From Brugia malayi (lineage: Eukaryota; Nematoda; Chromadorea; Rhabditida; Onchocercidae), in the NCBI RefSeq assembly GCF_000002995.4, contig NW_025062479.1, positions 23,060,721 through 23,124,720 on the forward strand: 64,000 bases of DNA. Direction: 5' to 3'. The notes beneath the pieces were generated by a model, which made no database searches, was not told where the DNA came from, and worked only from the letters and a program-made list of their open reading frames with translations. The position numbers and the translations under genes are program-made. Positions within the stretch are counted from its first letter, which is position 1, and each line of letters opens with the position of its first letter. Of the stretch, positions 10,628 to 22,483 are shown piece by piece.

Positions 10628-13600
10628 GATTATATTCTAAATTTTAGTTCATCAGTTATATCCATTGTTGTTTCTGTCATCTTGTTTTCTATTCTCTTGT
10701 TTCAGGATGGTGTAATAGCAGATCGTCGATACCGTTTAGATGCTTTACGGAATCGGATGACAAATGAATTTGGATCAGGACATAATTTGCTGAACATTGG
10801 CGGTGGTAGCTGTTACACCGATGACGACGCCGGTTCAGTTAGCGAAAGTGCCTCTTTGGCATCCTGGGGACGTAATCTGCTTATACAAGCTCCGTATACG
10901 AAGATGAAATTGGTGTATCCGGCTGATACAATAAGCACGAAGGCTTTTTCCAGCCATCAAAATCTAAGCAGGTAAAATTATCAATGTGAAATGAATGTGG
11001 GTAGAGTTTGATTTCGATCATATTTAACCTTCTTCTGTAGAATCGAGTATAGCAATCTATAAAATCGCGAGATCAAAAAGTAACATTTTATTTTTTCTTC
11101 TTAGATAGTTCTAATCTGGCCTTAGTAGTCTTAACAGAGTGCTATGTTTTGCCCGAAAGTTTGGTAAAATAATTTTCAGCGGAACGGACTCGTTCTCGCA
11201 AAACGCTAATTCCGATAACAGCAATGGATCGCCGAATGCGGAGTCAGCACCACCACCTTGTTCTCCAACATCATCATTAACGAAAATTCCGAGCGATAAT
11301 ATTTCCTTTGGTGTGAAGCTCCCACCTCCTAGTAGTATTCCTCCGCCACTACCACCAAGAAAGCCGTGCGGAAGACTCCCTAATGCCCTTTCACCTCAAC
11401 AAGTGGATTCACTTATAGGAAAACGGTATGTCCAAGTTTTTCTGTTACACCGAGCTGTTGTTATTTATAGCATACTTCAGAGAAACTCTCTGAGTTTCCT
11501 ACGTTTCAAATTTTAAAATGATTATTCTGAAAGATTTTCTAGAATATCACCAACGAAAGAAGTGGAAGAAGCAAAGATTGATACAGCCAATTTATCATTA
11601 CATACGTACGTTTACTGATTTCGTTTTCCTGTTATAGTTTTGTGAAATATGTGAAATATTTGCGTAATTATATTCTTCAGGCTTAAAGTTTTTTTTTTTT
11701 CTTTTTTTTTTTTTTTGCTGCTAATCACTGCAGTGCTAATTCGAAGATTAGTAAGTTTCATAGTATGCAATTTTCGAATGCTCGACACAAATCATGGAAT
11801 TTTTGTTTCAAAATCCTGGTTTAAATAAAGTTGATTTGGAATAAAGATTTACAGCATCAAGTCAGACAAACCATTTAAAAAGGATTCTGTTTCAATGGTT
11901 GATGGTTTTGCCCGATTGCGTGGACATGCAAAGACAAATTCGCTGGATCGTGGATTAAGTTTGGCAAAAAGCATGAAATCAGGTCCATTTCCACCACGTA
12001 GTGACAAAAGTAATTCCCTAAAACGTGAATATTTTGCTGATTCTCCATGCAGTTCACCCTATTTATCTTTCGATGGAGGAGAAGAAGATCTAAGGAACAG
12101 CGATGCTCAGGGCGTTATTCATCAAATCACCTCTTCAATACTCAATGAACCACTAAAGTAAGTTAATTTGCTAAGTGTTTACTAAATCATAGTTATGAAT
12201 ACTGTTTGAAAGTTTTCCTACTTATTTGTGAGCATGGGTACTTTCAATTACTCGCTGCTGAGAATATCTTAAAGCTTTATTTATATCAAAGTCATCCTGC
12301 ATAAAATTAGTAAGATTGCATTTAGTGGAAGTTTGCATGAAGCAGAGTGCATTAGTCTCATATATATAAATCATAGGCCCACAAGAATAATCTGATGATA
12401 TGGGCGATCAAATTTTCCTTTTTTTACTGAATGCTATTCATTAAAATGCGTGGGTTTATATGTTTTGTGGGATTTCCATACTCGCATTTATAACTCATTT
12501 AACAAGTTGATTAAAAAAATTTGAGCACTTTTTCACAGGAAACTCTTGCGGTAATCAAAATTCTTTAACCAGTTTAGCAAATGATTATTCTTAAATAATC
12601 TTTCCGGTTATTTCAGAGAAGAAATATTAACATTGGAATCACCTGTGCATGATGTTTCAAGTGGTCGTTTATCATCAGTTGGAGAAGAATTTTCTACCAC
12701 CTCTTCAATTTCCACTTCCTCTCCAAAAAGATCAATTTTAAACGATGGCAGGGTAACTGATGATGCTTCTCAGGATAAATTATATAAATTACAAATTACA
12801 ATCCCAAAGTCTACCTGCCATTCAAAAATGGTTAATGCTCTTATTTATCTTATTTTAATTCTGCTGAATGCTTGCAACATCTAAAGGAATCGGTTCTTAA
12901 TGACCATTTAAAATTTGAGTATTTTATCATCATGCAATTATCCCGAAATGAAATTTTTAAATTTTTTAGTATACGTTTTCGTTACAGGATTCAGATTCGT
13001 CGTCGAAAGATCTTGCGGTTACAGAACATTCGGAACCATTATCGGAGCAAGTTTCGATAGGAGACAACTGTACCGCACAAAGTGCTCAAACTGAATATTC
13101 AGATCCAATAACTCGTGATGTGGAAAGACGTATGAGCATGAAAGGACACCAGCAGACTTCTGGAGAGTTGGTTTTTGATTCTGAGTTTGTGATACCGAAC
13201 GTAGTAATATTTACTAAAAACTAATGTTTACTTGGGAATATGTAGTGATTCATAGAAAACTTTCCAGTTTGGTTGCAGGTTGGAAGATAGTCCTTCTTCA
13301 CATGCAGCTCCATCGTCGAACAGTTTTGGACGAGCAGCGGAATTCGTTAAAGGATATGGAACTTATGCATCTGAGCTTTTTCGTGGTGCTTTTTTACGAG
13401 CAAAAAGTGTCGTATCTTCAGGGTAATTGATTTTCTTAAAATGTTACGTTTAACCATAATACACATTTAACCATGTTCTATTTTAATGGTTACTGTTTGA
13501 GATCAACATCAAAATTTCCTAAAGAAGACGATGAAAGTTGTAATGAAAGTGATCGTGAAGATTCTTCCATAGCTGAGGGTACTCCAATTGTGCGGCCAAG

Positions 13601-16346
13601 GAATTCCAAGAAAGGACCATTTGATTTTGATGGCACACGCTGCTACCAAGAGCTTAACAACGAGCATACGGTTGGATTTCTCATTCATCTAAATAGATTT
13701 TGTTTTAATATATTTGTTTTGAACAAAAAAAAAAATCTATCACCTTTTCTTTTCATCTTACTAGTTATTCTTTTGATTAGTTTAGCTTATCTTTAGTTAT
13801 TTCAAATATCTTTCATGAAATCTATCATGAAATTATTCATTTAGAAGCGGAATTTATTTGGTTTTTAAAATGATGAAAGATTGTTTCATTATCTGTTATT
13901 GTCCGATTGTTTGTTCTGTTGCAAAATCAAGAAATCCTAAATAATTATGATTTCGTTAAATTATTTGGAGATTGGTAGACTTTAAAGAGGATTAGAGAAA
14001 CATTGTTATAATCGGTTAAATTCAGGGCGCTGTATGGTGCATGAAATTTTCATTATGCGGACGTCTATTGGCTACGGCTGGTCAGGATAGTATAATACGG
14101 GTTTGGGTGCTGCGCAATCATTTATCATATTTCAATGCCTTACGTGATCGTTACAATTCACATTCTAAGAAAATTTCTATGACTGTAGGAGAAAATATGT
14201 TGCAAAATCCGATACAAGATATTGAAAATGATTTGCGTTCTTCTTCCACTACGGTAAATTTTTCAACGGTTCATAAACAAAAAGTTTTAATTTTTTATAA
14301 AACTTGATAAGAAACTGTTACTTTCTTGGCAGTTTTTCTTATTAGTGTATATGGGAAGCTTTTGACTAATAGGCAAATGTACTAAAGAAACAAATACAAC
14401 ATATTTTTGACTATTTCACGTTCACCATCACCACTTACTTTAGATTTTTATGCTAATATCTTGGAAGATTTCCGTCTTCATGAAGTTCAGGCATATTAAT
14501 GAATCAGTTTTTGTATATCCCTTTTGTACTTTAAAATTCTATCCTTTATTTTACCAGATTTGGCAACGTCAGGTTGTAGTGAAATTTTATGAAATCGCAA
14601 TTAAGACTAAAGTTGAGCATTATAATGGAAACTTCTGTGAGCAATTCCTATGACAAGAAAAATAGCTTTGCTCTCTCATTAATTCAATGCTAAATTTATT
14701 GTTATTAGAGTTTTGTAATGGTTTTATTACATTATTGAGAATAATGTTTTACTAAATGTTTGGAAGATGGAAGATGTTTCAGCTTGGCGAAAGCGCAGGA
14801 TCATCCACATCACACGATGATGAAAGTAACTCCGTAACGACTGCTTTAATGGCATCAAAACCATTATGTACATATAGGAGTCATACTGCTGATGTATTGG
14901 ATTTGTCATGGTCTCGTAATTACTTTATCCTGTCGTCCGGAATGGATCGTACAGTTAAATTGTGGCATCTTTCTCGTCCAGAATGTCTTTGTTGTTTTCA
15001 ACATATGGATTTTGTTACATGCATTGCTTTCATGCCAAAGGTTTAAATTTTTGTTTTTAAATCGTATTGGAATATTATTAATAAAGTCATGCATTTTTTT
15101 ATAGTATATTTAAAAACATCTTAAAAAATATTTTTGAAAATTATCTTTATCTCACATATTAATGATTGTTATTTTTAAGGATGATCGATATTTTCTTTCT
15201 GGATCACTGGATGGTAAACTTCGTCTTTGGCACATACCGGACAAGAAAGTAGCCTTATGGAACGAAGTGGAGCAAGTAAAATTCATAACAGCTATCGCAT
15301 TCGCCAAAAATGGGAAGTTTGCTGTAGTGGGTACATACGATGGTCGTTGTTTTTTCTATACAACTGATCAACTCAAGTATCACACTGTCATTGATGTCAG
15401 GTCAACTCGAGGCAAAAATGCCAGAGGGCATAAAGTGATTAATTTTTTATTTTTAATTTTTCAAATAATTTTGTAAATTCTTTCAAGTTTACTAGAAGTA
15501 ATTAGGTTAAATTCATTATTTTTCATATGTTTCCCTTGCACATATATCCACTACGGATCTTTTCAGGTGACAGGTCTAGCTGTTCATGGAGACAAATTAT
15601 TGGTCACTTCAAATGATTCACGTATTCGCATGTATGACTTGCGAGATATGGCCCTTACTTGCAAATTTAAGGTAGATTTAAATGAAGCTATGATTTACTC
15701 TTATTTTCTTATATGTTCTTAATTTTTCATTGTAGGGTGCTCAGAATGAGAGAAGTCAGATTCGAGCTTCTTTATCACCTGATGGTAAGCATATTGTCTG
15801 TGGAAGTGAAGATCGTTTTATTTATATTTGGACAACTGCTGATTTACCATCCACATTATCTGTCCGCAAAGATCGAAACGATTCGTGGCAACGTTTGCGA
15901 GGTTAGATGTTTCTTATAAAGCTACTTGTAGGCATAATTGAAGTCCTTAATTTACTTTTGTAGTTTTTCATGTATATAAATGAGTTCTAATTGCAAATAG
16001 GACTGCTATATTAAAATATAATTTTAATAGTATGATGCTTACTGTATTTATGTGAACTTATGATGCATTTATTATTCCACTAACTATTACTAATGAAATC
16101 ATAGGTCACTCGGCATGTGTAACAGTGGCAATATTTGCACCTCGTCCACAGCTCTTTTTAAACCTTCTGGAGCAACGTCGCAGCGGTGATGATAGGAGTG
16201 AACAATCGAAACCTAGCAAAAATATATCAGATCGGCAAATTCACGGTGATGTCATTATTTCAGCGGATTTGAATGGTTCAATTCGTATTTTTGTGAATCG
16301 TACAAAGATCAAAGCTGGCTCGTCGAATTTTTTTCCCACTGATTAG
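10087..16346 (+). CDS. WDR44: WDR44 (rabphilin-11) / C. elegans SYM-4-like WD40 protein
   Basis: Fifteen exons: 10087-10335, 10706-10971, 11180-11425, 11543-11605, 11855-12157, 12617-12830, 12988-13166, 13279-13422, 13502-13670, 14026-14253, 14783-15040, 15180-15434, 15567-15671, 15736-15901, 16105-16346. Phase is kept at every join and the product is 1028 residues. The N-terminal 600 residues are Ser/acid-rich and probably disordered, with a FFAT-like EEFEDAQDE at residues 18-26 and a proline-rich SH3-type stretch (PPPSSIPPPLPPRKP) encoded in exon 3. From about residue 600 come seven WD repeats, including LLATAGQDSIIRVW, YFLSGSLDGKLRLWHIPD, TYDGRCFFY and VTSNDSRIRMYDLRD, which follow human WDR44 closely. 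In vertebrates WDR44 is a Rab11 effector that joins ER (via VAP) to endosomal tubules. C. elegans sym-4 is, as I recall, its homologue. N-terminal exons are supported by splice sites and phase only. Confidence 0.92.
10574..10623. repeat. 50-base poly-T tract
   Basis: An uninterrupted T run of about 50 bases in WDR44 intron 1, the longest homopolymer in the window. Its length may be unreliable in the assembly. It could be the poly-A remnant of a minus-orientation retro-insertion, but I see no flanking retroelement. Confidence 0.9.
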
Positions 16347-17655
16347 TGCATTGAAATTCAGAGCTCTATCTTAATTTAGGTTTCAGTGCTCTTCAATTTT
16401 ATCCTTTATACCTGGTCATTGGCGCATTTTTGATCTCTTTTGTGGGTTTTATATGATTCTATTTAAGCCTAATCATTCATTTATTGGTTGGCTATGTTTA
16501 TTCCCCATAATCGTACAATACCAAAACTAATTTTTAGCTAGAAAGAATGGTTCCTATTTACAGTTACATTCAGTCCAGGTCATTTACATGAGGCTATCAA
16601 TATATTCAGGATAGATTCATCTGTTTCATATATAACTATGCATGATGACTCTTGTCAGTCTCATGTGTTCATAATTGCCATATATATATATTGTTTTCTG
16701 TCTTTGTAGATAGTATTGTATTCGTTCTTTTTCACAGGTTGTTATGTGTTTCCTATTTTCAGTTTTTTTTTTTTTTTTTTTTTTATATATTCAAATGTAT
16801 ATGTATGCAATCATTAAAAAGGCATTTAACCGTTGTTGCCTGTCTAAGTAAGCTATGATAAGGAATGATGCATTTAAGTGGTTTTGCGAAGTTTTTTTTA
16901 CTTCAGTTTTATATTCTCTCGGAATTGAATTTTTCTACCAAAAAATATCAACATTTTCACGAAAAAAAAAAAGTATTTATAAAGTTCATGATTTTATTAA
17001 GTAAAAATTCATTTCATCTAATTTATCTTTTACTGTTGACCCAAACATTTTGGCCTTTGGTAGTTGCCTCTATGTCTACTTTTTTTTTTTTTTTTTTTCA
17101 AAGACATAAATTCTAAAGCTGTTTGCTTAATATTGCATTACTTTCATAAATAGTCATTCTGATTACGAGTATCCAGTGTGATCGTGCCTTATTGAAATAA
17201 AGTAATGCATAAAAATTTTATGATATTTTTTTTTTTTTTGGTTACTTCCTGAAATATTTCTAATTTTATTTTTTTCCAACGCTGAAATAATTAGCTCAAG
17301 TTTTTAGCTTGTTTTTACATAAATACATAAATAATGATTTTGTATTGATATGATTCCTTTCCCACGTCTATGAAAAGAATGTTCAGTTTTCTTTATCATG
17401 ATACTCTAACTTCTACGGCCGCAAATTTGGATCTGATAATATTCGACGAGCTTTCCTAAGTAATATGAACACTACATCAACCTATTTTTCTTTATTAAAC
17501 TATGACAGATTTTAAAAATATTTTCGCTGAAGTAATTAATGCAATTTACTTACTGAACATCTGGAAAATTGCAGAAGAAATTGCATTTGTGCATTAGAAT
17601 TCTGATAATAATTATATCGTTTAATTAATTCATAAATAATTGCAGCTTCTTGTTG
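16347..17655. other. Spacer between WDR44 and MRPS14 genes
   Basis: About 1.3 kb of low-complexity AT-rich DNA with several T runs near 16763, 17081 and 17227. No exon is recognised. It must hold the WDR44 3' UTR. The end, aattgcag (about 17638-17645), is a good acceptor 10 bases before the next ATG. Confidence 0.5.
17638..17645 (+). promoter_or_regulatory. Likely trans-splice acceptor of MRPS14
   Basis: The acceptor aattgcag precedes the ATG at 17656 by ten bases with no cis donor required. Two TTG codons at 17650 and 17653 lie in frame upstream; the ATG is the chosen start. Confidence 0.45.
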
Positions 17656-18706
17656 ATGCTACCTTCGCGATTGTTCACGTCTGTGCTTTCAAAGTTGAAT
17701 ACATCATGGTACCGAGTAATTGATTCTACGCGCTATTTGACAAGTTCTAAGGAAGTCGATACGGCTGAAACAATTCCATCTGCATTGGATGCTAACGATA
17801 ATTCAACTGTTGAAAGTGATCTATCAAATGCAGTTATGGACACTGTTAGTAAGGAACGGCTTGCCTTACCTTACAGTCAAAAAGCATTGGAAACATTAAA
17901 GTAAAAATTGCTAAAATTTGCTATAGTGTATTAAATTTTTACTTCAATTAGTATTAGATATTGTAAGGAATTTACTAGAATGAAATTTTGCATTAGTTTT
18001 ATTTATGAAAAGATCTAAACTGTTGTATTAAAGGAATATATTGGAAGTGAAGATGATTTTAATTAAATTTTTGTGATTACTAAATGAGAAGATTAAGTGT
18101 AGTTAACTAAACGAGTTTCATTTTTTTTTTTTTTCTACAGATTAGACAAATATCCGTACTATGTGGAACGTGAATGGTGGAAAGATGGTAATAGGATGAC
18201 ATTTTGGTCAACATGGCGAATGAAACGAGATGTCAAAAGGCGACATTTGCTTGCTGAACTTGGCCCAGATCGTGTTCGATTGAAAGCACTGAAATCTAAT
18301 ATTATATTACCGGAATTGATTAGAGATGAATGTGCAAAAAAGTTGCATAATTTACCCAAAGGATCATGTCCAAATCTTGTTCAGCATTTATGTCAGTTTA
18401 GTGGTGCACGACGTGGTAAACTGAATAGATTTCATCTTCATCGACAGATTTTCAGGTATTCATTTCATAAATGTTATAAATATTAATGCTTCATTTCATT
18501 CTCAATTCAAGACAATCAGCTTTTTTCATTTGAAGCGGAAATTAGATTTTTGTTTTTGAGGTTGTTAAATGTTTTAGTCATAAATTAAATTAAAATTTGA
18601 TATTGTAACAAATTAATGAACTAATCAATGATAGAATAAGAGGAATATTTTCAGGCGTCTTGCTGATCATGGTCAATTATCTGGTGTGCAGCGAGGAGTT
18701 TGGTGA
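17656..18706 (+). CDS. MRPS14: Mitochondrial small ribosomal subunit protein uS14m
   Basis: Three exons: 17656-17900, 18141-18455, 18655-18706; 203 residues. The C-terminal 97 residues match MRPS14: MKRDVKRRHLLAELG, DRVRLKALKSNIILPELI, and the family-ending block FRRLADHGQLSGVQRGVW (human ends FRHLADHGQLSGIQRATW, from memory). uS14m sits in the head of the mitoribosomal small subunit. The N-terminus (MLPSRLFTSVLSKLNTSWYR) looks like a mitochondrial transit peptide. About 75 residues separate it from the conserved part, so the protein is much longer than human MRPS14 (128). AATAAA lies at 18748, about 40 bases after the stop. The next gene starts 247 bp later on the same strand, so an operon is possible. 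Confidence 0.93.
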
Positions 18707-18747
18707 TGAATATAATGTAGATTGCTTTGATGTCATTTATTTTCTCA

Positions 18748-18753
18748 AATAAA
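18748..18753 (+). terminator. Candidate polyadenylation signal of MRPS14
   Basis: AATAAA 42 bases after the stop codon, ahead of a T-rich tract and the start of the ATP6AP2 gene. Position fits either a normal 3' end or an intercistronic cleavage site. Confidence 0.5.
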
Positions 18754-18936
18754 AATGAATTTTTTGTTTCCTTCATGTGCGTTCGGTTTCTAAAGCTTCC
18801 AGAACAGATTTTTTTTTTTTTTTTGGGCAGTGCAAGCATTCATGATTTTTGATATATTTCATGCATAATTTCACATATTTCTTACCAATTTATTCGGTTT
18901 TTTCTTTTCTTTTTTTGTCGCTTCCGCTTCAAAGAG

Positions 18937-18942
18937 TTGTAG
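18937..18942 (+). promoter_or_regulatory. Possible intercistronic trans-splice acceptor
   Basis: A pyrimidine-rich run (18897-18930) leads to ttgtag, ending 11 bases before the ATG at 18954. In a polycistron this would receive a spliced leader. This is inferred from position alone. Confidence 0.35.
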
Positions 18943-18953
18943 CATTAACAAAA

Positions 18954-21114
18954 ATGGTTTACAGGTTCTTAGGCATGGCTTATATTTATACAATTTTGGC
19001 GATACTATCTTTGATACAAGGTAATTATATTTCATTTTGATATCGGTTCATCAAATTTATTTATATCATTGTAAAAATTATTCTTATCGATTTTTCAGGT
19101 GATTTTTTGTTTCAGAATCATTATGCGCCGAATTGTATTTCTTAGCTTCTAAGCAAGTTGAACTTTCGGAACCTACTGCAGCTTTTTTATCCAAAGCTGA
19201 TGTTATGCAAGCGAACAAATACATGCTGGGAATGACAGCTGAAACTCCTCTAACATGGGCAATTGAGGGTGATATTTTCAGAAGACCACGAGCATTAGCA
19301 GTAGGTTAGTGTTTTTCATCTAGTAAAAAAAAAAAATTTTTTTTTTTTGACGATCTGACATTAACTTGAAGAAATTCTTTTACTTTTAGTTACTGTCATT
19401 AATGGAAAAGCTCTGAGCAACTTACCACCATCCAAATATGCTGTATCGGCAGATGGCGAAGATTTCAATCATGAAGAATTGGTTAACAATAAAGTATTTC
19501 GTGATGAAGGACAAGAATGGATTCTGATGCAGAACGCAATGCTGGAAGGTTCACAAATTGCTTATGATGCTCAGAATACTTTGTTAGGAATTCAAGTCAA
19601 GACGAAAAGCAAGCCACTACGACAAGAAATTGAAAATCTTTATAAAATTGCAGAATCGGTAATATATCTAAGATTGTTAACCTTTATTTCACATTCATAA
19701 AAAAAAAAAATAAAATATTGTTAAGGCAAGAATATTATAAGTTATATTAAAAAAAAAAGTTAACTGTTCTAATGACTTTAACCTAGGATATTTTACTCTC
19801 CGTTCATGACAAACATTTATGTTAAGCAAATGATGAATAATGTAAATAAGGTATAGTTTAGATAATTAGTTTTTGATACGTATCAAATTTAGTTGTATGA
19901 CTTTGATTAATATTTTATCTGAAACACTTCATAGTTCCGACAGTTTTAGATAAGTAAATCGAAAGTTGCTCGTACTAGAAACACCCCAACAATTTTTATT
20001 ATCAACGTGAATGGTTTGCCAGCTGCTGAGAAGGAATTATCCAAAAACGAATATAAACTAGCTATTGACGAGCTGGAAAGCGCAATTCAACATTTAATTT
20101 CTGTACTGCGGAATACATACAATGATCGTGTAATTGCGGAGCTCATTACGGAATCAAAGTCTGAAATCAAAAAGAGACAAAAAAGACAGGAAGATGTCAG
20201 TCATATAATCCATTTTTCTCTAAATAAAATTTGGCTCATTTCGATATTGTGATCAACGTTAATATAAGAGAAGGAAGAAGATATTTGCAAATAATTTTCT
20301 TTCATAGATCATAACAAATAGAAATTTCCATGATTACAGAAAGATAATTCTCCTCGGAAATTTGATTAGTAGAAGTAGGCAACATTTTGCTATCTTTTTT
20401 ATGGTGAAGCCTACTTATCCATTTCCAGGACGGTGTAGTTCATTTATGAAAGGAAAAACGGGCTAAAAATTAGCAAAAAATTTTCCATCTTATTATTTTT
20501 TTATTTTTTGCAAATGAATTCGTTTTCAGAGTCCTAAAAGTCCATCTGACCGGATAATGAAGTTACGAAAGGAACTAAACGTTTATCAGGTTTCTATCTA
20601 CACTTGTTGCTTATGAGATATCTTGCTTTCTTTCTTGTTGCTTTTATTCTTCATCTTTTTCTCTTTTTTTTTTTTTTTTTTTTCTGAACTGGGCTATTTT
20701 GAAATAAATTTGATAAGCTATTAATTACAAAATCATGCATTTAATTTTTATATTTGTTTATAATTCCTAAGGATTTCTTTGTTGGTAATTAAGTGATTTA
20801 GCGTGTGAATATAGTAAAGAATGTCTAATTTTATTTAAATTTTGGATACATTGCAGTATAGTTGTCTTAATGATATAATTTTTCAAAATATTTCAATGAT
20901 TTATATTTTTAGATCTTGCTTATTTTGCTTTTAATTTTTAATAAATTTTCAGTTTTCATCTGGCAATTATCCGGCTACTTTTGGCATATTTCTACTCGTA
21001 AGTGTTGCACTTTTTTTAATTGTTCTCTTTGTAACTGTTGGTTTGTGGAATATGGATCCAGGTAAAGATTCAATTATTTATCGTATGGTAACAACTCGGA
21101 TGAAGAAAGATTAG
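18954..21114 (+). CDS. ATP6AP2: V-ATPase accessory protein ATP6AP2 / prorenin receptor orthologue
   Basis: Six exons: 18954-19020, 19116-19304, 19390-19658, 19950-20195, 20530-20589, 20953-21114; 330 residues (human about 350). The product is a type I membrane protein: an N-terminal signal peptide (hydrophobic residues about 5-20), a diverged luminal domain, and a single TM helix at about 288-308. The tail WNMDPGKDSIIYRM is nearly identical to the human tail WNMDPGYDSIIYRM (recalled). A basic RQKR at residues 251-254 matches the position and type of the furin site in the vertebrate protein. The family assists V-ATPase assembly and acidification in the secretory and endolysosomal system. I recall C. 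elegans vha-20 as the homologue, with the WDR44 homologue as a neighbour. The luminal middle is identified by context rather than strong similarity. AATAAA at 21691 is a plausible 3' end. Confidence 0.93.
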
Positions 21115-22483
21115 TTATATGGTAGCTTTTTGTTTAGTAGTAATTAATTTGCGTTTGTATAAAGACTAATTTTTCCTCAAATGAGCTAAGATAGCTTTGT
21201 AAACTAGACTTTTAGTTATTACTCTTCATTCCATATTTTATTGAGAGCTGTCATATTGTTCTGAAATATGTCATTTGACAGAACACTGAACAAAGCCATT
21301 ATATTCAAAATAATGAGTCATCTTTTTCTTTAGTCTTATTTTCTTGCAAATCTTTGAAAATTTAGAGAAGTATTAAATATTTTATTTGTCATTGTTAACT
21401 CTTCTGTATTCTGCACATTGTATATTTATTTGCTGCAGCTGTTTAGACAACCACACTTTTCTTTTTTTAATCGAGATTTAGCGTTGTGAATGTTGAAAGT
21501 TATGAATTTTGTAAATGTATTTCTTTTAATATTTCTTTCACTTAAAAAAATTCTCTTCATCCATATTCAAACTTTGATTAAAATATTTTAAAAGATATTT
21601 GGATTGAGTCTATGATTAATTTAAAAATTTTTTTAATACTTTGCTTAAAATATTTGTGCGTAAAATGAAACATCGAAATGTTGTCACATTAATAAACTTT
21701 ATTGATTGATATTAAAAGTTGAGTTAAGTTAAGGAACATACATAGCATCGTACAATCGTTACATTTACTTCATCGATTTGTACTCTAATCATTTTATTTT
21801 TATTCACATTTTACAACTATTATAATATTAATAAGTTGAAAAGTTCATTTCGCTGTAATATTGTAGTAAATTAAATAGAAAAACAAACATTCGTATAATG
21901 TTATAATGAAAAGTTAATAGAAAATTATCACAGAAGACACAAGCATATTGTAAAAATATGTTATGATGATCTACCATAGTTTTTTAGATATTATTTGTGC
22001 TTCAATAATTTTTTTTTTTTAAATAAAATCATTTATTATAATTGAAATTTGAATAAGTTACTTTTTTTTTTTTTCGATATAAGTTAAGATTTAAAATTTT
22101 GAAGTCTAAATTTTTGCGACTGAGCTTTACGGATGTTCGGAAATTAAGGAAAAAAAGGAAAAGACTTCCGGGATTTCTTTTTAGCTTCATTTCTTGGCAT
22201 TCAATAAAATTTGAAAAGTGAAAAGCTTCCCTCTAGGTTATCTTTGAAATATTCTCTAATTACTTGAAAAATTATCATTCATTTGTAGTATTGAGGATAG
22301 TGTGATTTAATCAATTTGTCATCTTTATTAAATTTTATTCAGTAAATTAAGAAGTTTGAATTTGATTTTAAATATTGAAATATAAGTTATATAATTTACA
22401 GAGGAAGGTAATTTGCTTAATTAGTGTTTTTTTTTTTTTTATTACAAATTAATATTTGGCACAAAAAATTTATCTGTTCATCT
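21115..22483. other. Convergent intergenic region between ATP6AP2 (+) and the MH2 gene (-)
   Basis: Both flanking genes end here. AATAAA for the + strand gene lies at 21691. The rest is AT-rich with T runs at about 22012, 22063 and 22427. No exon was seen on either strand. Confidence 0.55.
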
